From NCBI GenBank assembly GCA_000469685.2, contig LS997566.1:11664992-11728991 (forward strand): a stretch of 64,000 nt of DNA, in the 5' to 3' direction. Numbering within the stretch: the stretch's first letter is position 1; the number at the start of each line of letters is the position of its first letter. Positions 49,607 through 61,416 of the stretch are shown one piece after another. Made by a program: the position numbers and the translations under genes. Under the pieces are notes generated by a model. That model saw nothing but the letters and a program-made list of their open reading frames with translations. It was not told the DNA's origin and did no database searches. Source of the stretch: Haemonchus contortus (lineage: Eukaryota; Nematoda; Chromadorea; Rhabditida; Trichostrongylidae).

Positions 49607-50139
49607 AGAAGAATTGACTAAGAATAGTACAGATGCCCAGCTTAAAAGAAAGGCGAACATGGAAGTTGATTCTAGATTGAAAAATCAGCTAAAGAAGTAA
49701 GCTCACTTGAATGACTACGCTCAATTCAAGATAGGTCTCTAGCGAAATAGATTCGAGTGAATTTTTCCTTCAACTAACAGATCTAGACGAAAAACTGAAA
49801 GACTTCCGATCTTCGAGGTCACCATATTACGTATTTATCGCTGATTTCTCTCACAGAGGCTTATTTCTTGATGACAATTCGGAGCAAGAGAGACCATCTT
49901 GATCTCTGAGAGAAATATATAGAGGGAATCCAGCTCAGCTCACGATTAATTGATTCGTAGCCAGTGTCTTGTACACAACATAGTCTCATCGCACTATTTC
50001 TAACTGTGAAACCCTCCTGTTTGCATCCCATCCCAATCGCGTCATTGAAGTGGGCTTTCAACATTGACCTCAACGCTAATTCAGTTTCAAACTTTGCTCG
50101 AAAAAATTAAAACTTATTGGATTTCCATCCGGTGCGGAC
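49607..50139. other. Spacer sequence, no gene recognised
   Basis: The frame 49443-49700 starts in the PLE2 repeat and runs out here into a Lys-rich end without known motifs. Nothing else seen. Confidence 0.5.
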
Positions 50140-51978
50140 ATAATTGATAAAGCTTGATAAAAAAAAATGACAAAAGCTACAGTACACCGGTTAACACTCC
50201 ACTTTTTCGGTTTTCTCAATTCTACGTCCGATTATTCATTAGCAGAGCAACGGAAAAGAGCTATGCAGCCTCTCAAATGATTGAACTGACCACTCCCTTT
50301 TAGTGAACTATCGTTTGCTCATCGGTAATAGGAAAATTGGAAGTGGAAGTCTGCTATAGCAATTAACCAATAAAAGAACGTTCTTGCCCAAAACTTTCCC
50401 ATTGTAGGGCAAAGCTCAAAGGTTCTTGCACATTTTTTCTCAGCATCTAATTGATGGCATTGAGCTTGACCCACTCAATGGGGTCAAGCTCAATGCCATC
50501 AGTTAGACACTAAGAAAAAAATCGAGGAAGTGAGATAACTGTATTAAATGTACCAGAACTGAATTCCGTTTTCTGTTGAGCACGATGAAAGGATTTTGGA
50601 CCTTTTTCGGTGAATCTCTGCCAGACTACCTCAAAAATAAGGAGTCACCGTAACGACAACAACGATCTCCAGAGATAAACTGTTGTTTGTTTTCATCAGC
50701 ATCTATTGAGCCATATTTATTATCACCTTTATTCATTACTTACCACACTGCACACATACACAGGTGTAATTCGGATCTGGCATCAGTTCGATGTTCTACC
50801 ACGAGCTCGATTTCAACGCATACTTTCTTGACCCGTTTAGCCATCTCTTCCTTGGGGCTCCTCGTGGTCGCTTTTCCCTGCCTCGAACTCCATTGGCTCT
50901 CTTATTGGATGTTCAGTGGTCTTCTGAGTATGGGTGCGTACTGCCGAATCTGTTGACTCTTATTTTAAGCTGAACATTAGCTGTTCGAAACCGACCTTAT
51001 TTTTTGATCGAGCTCAATCGTGTCTAATCGCAGGCCATTCTGGTCATCATCACATGGGAAAAGTTAGACTTCCTTTCGTAATTTATATTTTCGACCTGTC
51101 GGATCGCCCAGCTAACGCCGAGCTCTCCTCCTTCTTATGTAATGCCCGGCTACGCCAGGCATCCTTCTTCTTGTGTCAAAGTCGGAAAGCCCCTTTACAT
51201 CCGCGCCCACCACTTCAGTATTATTGCTCCAACGTGAATGTTCAAACATTTATCTTTGAAATGGATTCATGTCACACTACTTCTCGAACTTCGTCAGAGC
51301 GTTTACAAACCAATTCTGAAAAGCACTGTCTCATCTTGAGTTCGTCATTCTAAGATGTGCGTGCTTGGTTAAAGAATGATAGAGAAAGAAGATAAGCATA
51401 CATATCAAAGACTTTCAACACCAATCAGAATCTTATTGGTATTATTAAAAAACTGATTTACTTGCATGCCAATTTCTTTAGAAATGATTAGAAAGTCATT
51501 CTAGAGAGCACTGTTTGATCTCTAAAGAGCGAAGCTTGCTTTCTCGGATAGTGCTTGGTCAGGGAATGATACAGAAAGTCGGCTTGTGGAGCATACCTAT
51601 CTGAGGCTTCCGGTCTAATCAGCACCTTACTGGTTTTAGGAGGACGCTAATTTACCCAATCCTATGCATCTCCCACCCCTGAAGTAGCAGCTTCGCTGAG
51701 CTCAAATGTGTTCTTTTCCTCTTGCCCTCTCGCCAACCCATCCCAAACTTGACCCGACTTATGCAGGTGCTCTTTAAGGTAATATCGAATTTCTGTACAA
51801 TTGAATGAACAAACAACAGTTAGACGCAAGCGCTTCCCACATGATGAGCTGTCGTACAGATTTGGAATTTGGAAAAACTTCATTTAGCTACTGAAGTATC
51901 ATGAAGTGGATAGTTTTTTGGAGTGCGTAAGCGAAATTCACATTAAAAATTTGAAATTTCGATGAGATTAGATTTCTA
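50140..51978. repeat. Right arm of the long inverted repeat
   Basis: Mirror copy of 43572-45410, including the hairpin (50452-50501) and the two degenerate ~194-bp units. Its outer end cuts directly into a Tc1-like transposon at 51979. Confidence 0.85.
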
Positions 51979-52510
51979 TAATCGAAGAAGCTGACTGACG
52001 TGGACCTTTTCTTGCCTGCTGCGTAATGTAGCGGTCATACCTTAGGGTAGTTGTTCTTGGTCGACCGCCTCCTTTCCTTCTTGCAGCAGTATCAGAGGTT
52101 CGGAATGCTCTCCGCGTACGTGAAACAACTTTGTGAGCTATAACAGGTTTCTGAGCTGCGTTCGTCATGGTTCGACCTTTTCGAGTTTCTCGATGATCCT
52201 CCTTCCTCGTGCCAGGTCATTCAGGCGATGTCAGCGAGATATGATGTATAGAAGAATAACACCACAGTACTTGGTAGCCACTAGATGATTGATAAAAGAA
52301 TTTTTTTCGTACCTGACAGCTCCCTCGGTTTGTGCGGGTAGCCATATTCCTCGCTTTATTTGAACTATTCCTCCACGAAGGTCTGTCCAATTTCCTGTGC
52401 ATAACCGCCATAGGTCTGGCAATATAATCCCACACTTTCATTTATTTCCACCCAGTACTCAATGTTTATGTTACATTATCCATCTCGTCACTAAGTTTTG
52501 CACACCAGTG
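51979..52510 (-). mobile_element. 5' part of a Tc1-like transposon, truncated by the inverted repeat
   Basis: The terminus at 52510 reads inward on the minus strand CACTGGTGTGCAAAACTTAG, next to a TA (52511-52512). The minus strand then encodes the Tc1 transposase DNA-binding region: FRTSDTAARRKGGGRPRTTT and YDRYITQQARKGPRQSASSI (about 51985-52110). The frame stops at the junction with the right arm, and the rest of the transposase and the second terminus are not in the window. Confidence 0.8.
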
Positions 52511-52512
52511 TA

Positions 52513-55315
52513 TAAATGCAATGACAGCTACGCTCTTGAAAGGATATTTTGCTATTGAGTGCTTAACTCTAATTGCGCGATTTCCAGAGATGAAACTTAA
52601 GGGGGGTTTTGGTTGAGCAGTGTCGTTTATACGGAACATGAAAATGTTTTACTGCTCTTCTCGAGTAAGATCTTAGATGAGCGGTTGTGGACATGTGGTG
52701 CACGCATGAACGTGCGTAGCTCAGTAGTTATAATAACTTTTGAACGATCACTGGTCATAGGCATATCTACACTAGAAATATTGGAATCGTTCGGCCTCCA
52801 CCATTTTGAACTTTTCGCTCATGAGGGCCTTTGAACTCACTCCAAGATGCTGACTTCTGTTTGACTGCTCATTTTTCGTTTCACGCAGCTAATCTACTTA
52901 CCGCATTCTTCGGAAGCAGTGTCTACAGCAATTTCCCATTTTTCTAGGTATGAGCTGTGCGGCTCACAGATTCAGATAAGATTGAATAGAAAAGCCCAGC
53001 AGCTGATGTTGTTTAAAATAGAAGTTCCAAAAAATTTTTTTGAGTGAATGTGTTTTTTTTGGAATAATACGCCTGCTTTGATAGCTTTTCCGAATTCAGT
53101 ATAAGAAGTCGCTACTTTCGTGCGGAGGAATTGAAATTCAAAGCGGGAATCAACCAGGTTCATACAGTGACCTTGACCTTGGTTGGGGATGAAGTGCAAT
53201 GGGCGGGACAGCACAGCATATTTAGCATACGCGCATCACAGCATATTTTAATGGACAGCATATTTCCTTTTACATCATGACGTTGTTTGAATACACTAGT
53301 CTTCAAACCGCTACATGTACAGCATACCAGAAAAAGTCCGCGGGCAAGTAGTCAAGGTTTGTAGATGGGTAGTCAAGGGCTCCATTCCGGTATGACTACT
53401 GGTTTGAGCCATGGTCCGCTGTAGATTACTTTAGTACTGGCTTTCGTACCGTATTGCCCCTCCTGTCTCGTGTACAACTTTCGAAAAGCTAGAGAAATGA
53501 CTTCCAAATGACTATGTGCGTTGATATAAATTGGCCTTAATAGAATAACAAAACCTTCTTCCAGTAAGGAACCATCTTGCAGAAAACATTCACGCAGTAG
53601 TATTCTACATGATGACATTCTGGCATGTTCATACTGGGCACTTTGGATTTTGTGGTGGAAATCACTACTCAGCTGCAGAACTTTTGCATTCAACATTAGA
53701 ATTGCAAGAAAACAAGGAACAAAGAGTATGTCGCTGGCTGGATTCTTTGTCGCATACACCCACACTTCATTCTCATCGAAACAATAGTGAAAGCAGTGGT
53801 GATGTCATAAATTCATGCTTGACATACGCCGCGAGATACGAAAATCATGGACATAGAGAAACTGAATGCTGTACTCCCACATAAAACTCATTCTTATTCA
53901 CAGTTTTCCCAGAATGGAACCTATTGTTGGTCGCGACGTTGTTAGCTTGCATAATATATGTGAATCCTGGTTCAAGTGATGACGCCAACAATCCGCTAAT
54001 AGGAGTAGTTGCAAGAAATTCCCTTGAGGCAAAAAATCTGGTGCAAACAATTTTATAAATAAAAACATGAAATGTACTATCAGAGTTCCGCTTGGAAAAG
54101 AATTATCAGGTTATGCCATGCATCTTGGTATGACCGCTTTTTTGAAGCAAGCATATAAAAAATATGTGTACCTGTACAATTCTTAACTTTCATTTTATTA
54201 TTTCATTTTCTCCCAAGATAAGAGGCATATGTGCCCCTCATAGCAATCTTTGGTAACGCCTGAGCGCGTCTCCGCCACAAACTCTAGCAAACGTTGTTTG
54301 AAGTAGAAACCTGGATTACTACCCTACAGAATCTCTACAGCCCAAAAGAACGATCCCATCTACGTCAGTCCTTATCCATGCTTTTTCATAAGGCTAAAAA
54401 GTGATAGATAGTTCCAAAGATCACTTCTCAAATGGAGGAATCCGCAGGCTATCCAGGCTCATCTTAATGGAACGTTGATCACAAAGTTGAGCAGACTACA
54501 CATCAAACATCCCATCTCCACCTTCAAATGGAGAACTATTTGTGCATCCTCTTTAGGATCGCGACCGTCGTTTTAACATCAAAATTTTGATTCTCAGTCA
54601 AGCCAGTTTTTGATGAACTCAGTTTTACAACTCTCCTGCCTTTTGTCCAATTCTTTTCTCTTTTCCGTGTGACTTTCTGAAGAGGCATTACCTAGCAGTA
54701 ATCCGAAGGCACAGAGAGTATAGACATACACGTCTTTTGACTTTGACAACTCTTCAGCACTTTTTGCATAAATCGGTTCGAAATATGCAATTACAACTCT
54801 TAATCATCTACTTGAAGAAAAAGGTCATAGTTGGGGTTTTCTGAATAATCTATCAACGCTCACTTAGTACAATAATTGTGCAATTCGTTGGTATAAAATT
54901 CTGACCCCTTTTTTAGTCTTCTTGTATGTAGGTTACTGAGCTTTCACCTAGTTTTTCCCACTGTTATCGCTGTACGGAACCTCTTCATCACTGAGCTTAT
55001 CCGAAGTCCTATAAACTGAACAAAGGACCTTTGGCTTGTGACTCGTTACTCCAAGAAGGTTTTTAAAAAAGGAAGTGGAGATATACATGAATCATTCAAC
55101 TATCAATCTCAAATTTTTAAACTCTTGCTGATCGAAAATCTAGACAAGTTAATTCTTTTTTTGAATGTAATATACTTCCTAACCTAACTGAATTTTGCCG
55201 CTGAAAACCAGAGCCTCGGTGACCTTCTTGTTGTGCTCTCAAGTGCTTCCATGAGCCTGTGAGCACCACATAACAGGGTATTGGGATGTAGGAATCAAGC
55301 ATTTAGAGGGAAAAA
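52513..55315. other. No gene recognised; short CAGCATATTT repeats
   Basis: Three copies of ACAGCATATTT lie between about 53211 and 53272. The 130-codon minus frame at 53373-53765 has no recognised motif; its N-terminal end is hydrophobic. The remainder is AT-rich and anonymous. Confidence 0.45.
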
Positions 55316-55325
55316 AACTCTAGAA

Positions 55326-57480
55326 CCGGGGGCCGTAAGGTATGCTCCCCCGAACAGGGATGGGTCCCCTTCCCGGTAAGGTATGCTCTCGGGGAGAGCT
55401 TTCGGGGAGAGGCCACGCCCACTGGTTCGAGGGGAGAACTTCCCGAACGACGCGCGATCGGGGCTAGCCGGGGCTACCGTAACTATTGACCGTGGAGTGC
55501 GGAATTGTTTGTCGAGCGCGCAATTTTCTATGGCTTACGCAACCCCCTTGGCGCCTTGGCGTGATTATGGAGGAAAGGCGCAAGTTCGCTTGTGATTGGA
55601 ACTGAAAAGGTTGCAAAAGGTTCTACAAGACTCGCGGTTCCCGAAGACTATGAAATTTCTGCTCAAGCAAAACGGAAAATAAGTGTACTGCATCTACTTC
55701 AAGGTTTTGGATAGTTCGAAGCGAGTTCGTGATTATTACCAGAATGATAGCGGAAAATTTATGAAAATTTCAGTTCGGTTTTGATCTTACTACTTATGTA
55801 CTCGCTTACACTTGGCTCACTTGCAATCCTTGTCGTCGCCCCCTTTTCGTCGACAACTACATACTTCCTTTATTCATGCTCTCTTCATTCTGCACAGTGT
55901 ACGAATTCCGTCCAGAGACGTTGATTTTACATCGAACATCATCGAATTATAGCGAAATTATTGGAAGGTGGAGATGCCAGAGGTACAATTACACAGTATG
56001 CAGGGTTGCAGGGTTGCAATTATCCCCAAAATATGCCGTAAATTTTTGACTAATTTGCGACTCGTGGTATTGTGTTTTGCGCAGGATTAGTAAGTGTTCG
56101 GTGACGGTGGGAAACTGTGAGGTTTCTTTACTCATTACAATGGCGAGCTATGTCGGAAACATTTCTTATGACTTCAAGCAGAGAAGGATTTCACGTACTT
56201 GAGTGAGGTTGTTTGAACGGAGACCTAGGTAAGCTCATGGATTCTGCAGAACTGGTTAGCTATGGGAACCAACATTGTCAGTTTAGTCTCCTGAGGAAAC
56301 TTAAGCTGTCGAAGTTTGCTTGAAATTTGTTGATTTACCCAGGTTTCGCCTGAAGCTCATGAGGAAATAAGGAGTTCTAGCTAGTATTGACGTCTTTAAT
56401 TAAATCTTTACGTTGATGTTGCAGAGAAGAGGAAGTTTTAGGTCGATTCTAAAGGTCCCGAAGTATATAATAACCATAATATTCGAAATAGTAGCATAAC
56501 ACTTTCATCGCTTTACGGATGGCTCACATCTTCCCAGTTGTGGCCAGAGTTCTTTTACTGAGGTGACGATTCATCAAACCCAACACGTTGGTGCTGTTGT
56601 TGTTCGCCAGAGTTGTATGGATCTTCGTGCACTGCCACGTGTTTTCAAGAATACTTATTGTTGCCCTAATCAAGCTCTAACCTTCAACTGGCTGTTGCAT
56701 GTCTGCAGTGATGTTGGCTTTTTGCTTTACTCATATGACTTCATAGTTGTCTGCAGTTCCAGCTAACTTATTTGAACTGAAAAGAAATAGCTTTTTGGGT
56801 ATTTCACTCGCACTGCCTGGTTTTTCTAGTTTTTTTTTCTGGACCCTGTTCAACCAAATAACGTAAAAACCTTCGATTACTTGAAACTCTAATTGAGAAA
56901 ATTTGCAAGTGGAAGAAAAGGCTTTTGTTGATATTTCATTCGACGTTTGAATTCACCTCCTATCGATGATTACAAGTCGTCTCCTTTGCACCTATTGTGT
57001 ATCCGGAGCTCTTCATAGAGGATATGGTGCAGGGCTGCGCACGAAACGAAAGAATGGTAGTTAGTCAAACTTCAGCGACTAGATACGCAAAAAAAGGCGA
57101 CGCCAAGATAACGCAGTAGAGTATGCGAAAAACTTGTAGAGATTTTTTGCTCAGGCTACCAGGATAGGGTCTCATCCGGTAAGGGAGCATCAAGTGGCTG
57201 CCCTAACTTGATGCCCCCCTTACCGGATGAGACCCCAGGATATTTTACTCCTAGATATTATGTTATCCTAAACTTAATCCTTGATTTTGGGAGCTTTCCA
57301 AGCCTAAATACAAGATTTGGCAACTTGCCAACATTTAAAGGCCATGGAGACTCTGTATGTCTGACTCCCCTGGGACGACCCGCCAGCATACCTTACGGCT
57401 GCTTTCGAGACGTCATTCTCGGGGAGATTCGAATCGGAGGCGTCCCAGCCCCGAACAGGAGAGCATACCTTACGGCCCCG
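55326..57480. mobile_element. Candidate DNA transposon with GC-rich subterminal repeats
   Basis: The left end GGGGCCGTAAGGTATGCTC (55329-55347 region) is mirrored at the right end (57461-57478). A second CGGTAAGGTATGCTC lies 40 bp inside the left end (55374-55388) and a second inverted AGCATACCTTACGGC about 75 bp inside the right end (57385-57399). Termini plus subterminal copies pointing inward are a usual transposase-binding layout. The 2.15-kb interior has no recognisable transposase and no clear target duplication was identified. Tentative. Confidence 0.4.
57167..57235. other. Long hairpin (about 29-bp stem, 10-nt loop)
   Basis: GGGTCTCATCCGGTAAGG then GAGCATCAAGT pairs with ACTTGATGC then CCTTACCGGATGAGACCC, with one mismatch and one indel. 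It shares the CCGGTAAGG core with the GC-rich repeats at both ends of the candidate element. Could be a transposon end pair or a terminator/processing hairpin; no function shown. Confidence 0.8.
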
Positions 57481-57729
57481 GGTGTTGCAGTGCTGCCGTA
57501 TGCAAAGGAAAATTTCACCGTCAATGAATCGATCAAGTTCTACGAAGTTTTCAAGCATCGGCTTACCTTTAAGCTTGAACACGACCTTCACAAGGAAGAG
57601 CAGCCCGCTTGAGGACCATTTGGAAGGGTATAGGGAAGTGATGGTCCCGCGACACCATTTTAGCTGATTACCACGACTTTTTTTGTGGAGGGGCTGCACT
57701 AATGCAAACTTAAGCTTCTGTTATATGTA

Positions 57730-58160
57730 TTGGGTTGTAATATAAGTTCGTAGAGTTTTGCGTTAGAGTTATTTTGCAACTATTTGTTTTGTTTTTAAGC
57801 AAAGTGTATACATTCATTCGAAAGAGCTCTTTCTCCTCTTCAAAACTGTTTCATCTATTTTTTTGAGGAGTTTAATTGTTCGTCTTTTTTCTGGCTCAGA
57901 AATGGATTGTCTAGGAGGAAAAAATCAGCATTTTCGACACCTGCTTTTCTTGCCGAAACAGCTCGGGAGATATATAGTGTGTACAGGGAAGTTGTCTTAC
58001 ATAGGCGTGTCTACTGCACAAAAATGGATCGCAAAGCTTGAAATAGGCGACTTTGAACTTGAAGACACGCTTCGAAACGGACGACCTGCAGAATTCGACC
58101 AAGAGCGTCTGAAGGCACTATTGAAGAAAGATGGTCGCCAAACAATTCGTGTATTGGGTG
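57730..58160 (+). mobile_element. Mariner transposon, 5' fragment
   Basis: A TIR-like start TTGGGTTGTAATATAAGTTC follows a TA at 57728-57729. A frame beginning at 57902 encodes a mariner transposase N-terminus: HFRHLLF, VSTAQKWIAKLEIGDFELED and GRPAEFDQERLKALL (the HTH-linker pattern), then RQTIRVLG. Similarity stops at about 58160 and the catalytic DD34D region is absent, so it is a fragment. Confidence 0.75.
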
Positions 58161-60872
58161 GTTATTATAACAACTTATTTAATAATTTATCATTGCAATT
58201 ATTGCTTTTTGTTCAGAGAAATCTTTGTGAAAAACTCTATGAACTTATGTTACAACCTAATATATGCATACGCGTATATACAGCCGAGCTAGTAGTGAGC
58301 CGGCCTTTATCATCTGGTCAATTAGTAGGTCCCTGCTGCACCAAATAGATTAGCCTAACCGGTGAGGGCATCCTTCAGATGCTAGGTCAGAATCAACAGC
58401 TAAACGGTACGTCATTCATAACAAGCAAGTGTTTAGAATTCACGGCATTTTACATCGCTCAATGATTAGAGCTTTCTGCAGATTATTCCTCCCATTATGC
58501 TTATAGCCTAAGCCTATCTGGTGGAGGGCGTCATAGGTTTAACACATAAGCAATGTCGAATTCTGCAACCTCTTCAAAAATGAGTTGTTTAACATGTTGA
58601 TGCTTATGAGGGGAAATATTTAGCAGGACTAAAAATCGCTTGAAAATATTATATTCCAGCGAGGAGAAGTGACTCAATGGCTATAGTTGACTTTTGCAGG
58701 CATCAGATCCGACCTAAGGCAAGCCATTCTGTTCCATTTGAACTTCTGACTTAACATTGGATACATAAACAAGATCACCTATAAATCAGTCTACGTAAGC
58801 TATCCATATTAATTGCCGGATGCTACTCAAAAGTTATTGCAATTATGGCTGGTAGTCAACAACATGGCGCACCCTCGAAGGATAATGACGTTATGAGTTC
58901 CGAGCGCCAGAAACCAGAGTTTCATAGGAGTTATTCTAAGTTCTGCCTGCTTCAAATCAAGGCGTACTTGTCCAGATTAGTTAAATGTTACTTTCGTTCC
59001 TTTATCCCATTGTGCTTATCACTCCATTATCGTAAAGTTCAACCAAAATTTAAAGATAGAGCAAGCAAGCAAAAGTTAGACTTCTGCTTTCTAGGTGCCT
59101 TCTAATTCGATCTCTGAGCTTAACTAAGAATGGACGTAAACAAAGCCCCCCAATTTAGGTTGTGGGTTATGAGATGCTGTCGTACTATTTTTATAATACC
59201 TACAAAGCTCGAACAATAGTTCTTAATCGATTTTCGTTACTGATTTTGTTTATTATTATTCACTTACATCTGTCCAACATATTTCCGTGGAGAATTGAGT
59301 TTCTTTTCCATTGAAGGCACATCAGGAACTTTATGAATATTTATTTATTTGGCCGAGTAAGTTCTGTGTCCTTGCGTGATGAAGAAAAACCATAAAGCTG
59401 TTTTCAGTCTGCAACCGTTCCGCAAAAACTCCATAAGTTACTCATTGTTAATACCTTTTTTAGTGTGTCATAACTCCCAGACGGGCAAAGTCATTGGAGA
59501 GACAAAGAAAACAATTGTGATGTCAGAAGTCGTTTCAAGAATGCTACGAAATGCTAGATTAGCCATTACTCCAAAGGAAATTACGGATCAGGAACAAGTT
59601 CATAACAAATGACCAAGGAACAGATGTTGTAAATGAAGCACTGCTTCATTGAGTCCTAGGTGCAAATTATTTTTGATGACCATGAACGAACCGTCCACTG
59701 TGTAGTGAGATCTCTGATGGTACCGTGAGGATAAAGAAGATTTACGCGAGAAACTGTTCGACTAGGGCAGCGAACTCAGACATTGGAGGTCCTCCCACCT
59801 CCGACCTTCGGCGGCTGTTTTAGCCCTTCATAAATCAAGATCTGAGGTTCTGAGGCCTTATTGCTAGTGGTGACCCAGTTTCGACCTGGCAACAATGATG
59901 ATGGCATGTGACGACCAATAGAAGCTTGACGAATCCTAAATTCACACAAGTTGTGGGCCCATCTCCAATTGTTTTCATGCATTTTGAAGCATATGTATTA
60001 CAAAGTAGATGCGTCATTTTTGGCTTCTCACAACATGTCATTTCTCTAATTCCCCGAGTAGCTCCATCTATACTGCAAAAACGTTAATTAACACATCAGT
60101 AACTCTTTCGGTGATGGAAATAGCCCTCTTCTCAGGAACACACCGAGTGATCAAGTTCGTTAGAAACTGATTCTAAAAGGATAGCTGATTGTTTGTGAGA
60201 ATGCTGCGAACGGTAAGCTAATTAACAACTCTTTTACTGGGTTAGATGCACTTCTCGATCCTCGAAAGCACTCAGATCCATGATGCAACTGCACGTCACC
60301 TTAGATTTCATCACCAAAAAAGGAGCCGGTGCAAAAGCTCGGTGCAGTTCGTCATTTCGAATGGATCGATGCTAAATTGACAGAAAAAAAAACTTGATCA
60401 TTACCGGCCCTTGGAGCATTTCCAGAAGCTTGCCTTCGCAACGACTTCGCACGAAGCCTCATGCATTCCCATCAAAACACCTAAGCCATAGATGAGTTAA
60501 ATGTGAGAGAATGCTTCCGGTTCTTGGAGCTGGGCATACATGAGAGAATACATGTTCTGAGCGAAAATGATGTCACAATTAAGTATACATACATGAACTG
60601 CATAAATAGCAAGATATGTATTATACAGAACAACTATTCTTTTGGGTCGCTTGCGTTTCAAAAGTTCGCCCACACAAATTAGTTCTTCAGGAATTCCCAT
60701 TTCTCAAATGCTCATAGTGGGTGTATTTGCTTGGAAAAGAAAACCAATCGCTCCATTCATCCCATTCATTTGTCTAACTTACTGTTTGAGCCAAATACCC
60801 GTTCCAAACATGTAGTATGAGCTTCTTATGGGCTTCTAATCGGAGGCGGGCCTACAAACTATTGCACCCTTC
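58161..60872. other. No gene recognised
   Basis: Open frames such as 58845-59105 (+) and 59376-59612 (+) show no family motifs or supporting splice sites I trust. Confidence 0.45.
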
Positions 60873-61055
60873 TCATGTGCCTTTATGAACTCTCTTTCCT
60901 CGTTGCAAGTCGACAAGCATCGCAACCTCCTGGCATCGAATGCTCCCGCCTACTGTCATGCCTAGGCAGTAAGGCTGTTCCTTCACAATATATGTGGAAG
61001 GATGGCACGTAACTTCAAGATCGCTCTGAGAGCATTTCTTTTTTGCTTCTTTCAT
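60873..61055 (-). other. Possible exon, Cys-containing
   Basis: A 60-codon frame, KKCSQSDLEVTCHPS then EQPYCLGMTVGGSIRCQEVA, with four evenly spread Cys and coherent-looking codon use. It may be one exon of a host gene. No signal peptide or partner exon was found. Confidence 0.25.
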
Positions 61056-61224
61056 AAATTTTTATCTATGCACGACATGGACCGTTGTCATCTGAAAGAT
61101 TTCTTTGTGGTCAGAGTAAGTGGATGCTGACTAAGTTCCGTGTTATGCCTGTAGATCGTGATTAATCTTAGGAAAAAAAATGAAAAAGTGTGGTAATCTG
61201 CCTGTGCAAGGCTAAATCTATAGA

Positions 61225-61416
61225 GTGGATGAGGAGAAATCGTTCAGCTCGGAATCAGAATCTTTAACTTCTCTGAGTTCACACAGCAGGGTGAAACGCA
61301 TTGATAACAGCAATAAAGTGAAATTGGTCTTGATCTCCCTTCAACTCGTTGGCTACGCATTAGAGCTATGCACAGTACAATTAGGCGTAACATTGCTGGG
61401 TGGGAATAAACAGTGA
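61225..61416 (+). other. Possible first exon with a transmembrane segment
   Basis: A Ser/Glu-rich start (MDEEKSFSSESESLTSLSSH) is followed by KVKLVLISLQLVGYALEL, a hydrophobic helix. A GT (GTGGGA) after CTGG near 61400 could be a donor. The layout resembles the N-terminus of a multi-pass transporter, but no later exon is identified. Confidence 0.25.

Larger units (their letters stand above)
43572..51978. repeat. Long inverted repeat: 1,839-nt arms, 4.7-kb spacer
   Basis: 43572-45410 is the reverse complement of 50140-51978. Both arms are exactly 1,839 nt, so there are no net indels. The only difference I noticed is one base: the left arm gives MKFFQIQ and the right arm MKFFQIP in the same mirrored frame. 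The match stops sharply at both inner ends (TTATCAATTAT) and both outer ends (TAGAAATCTAATC). The spacer holds the nested PLE2/Tc1 elements. No transposase belongs to the arms. It could be a fold-back transposon, a recent inverted duplication or an assembly artefact. Confidence 0.9.

Noticed and set aside
53373..53765. A 130-codon minus-strand frame
   Set aside because: No motif, no signal of a start context, and it overlaps an equally long unrelated frame on the other strand.
57208..57612. A 134-codon plus-strand frame
   Set aside because: It begins inside the 57167-57235 hairpin and runs through the GC-rich repeat; composition explains the lack of stops and no domain is visible.
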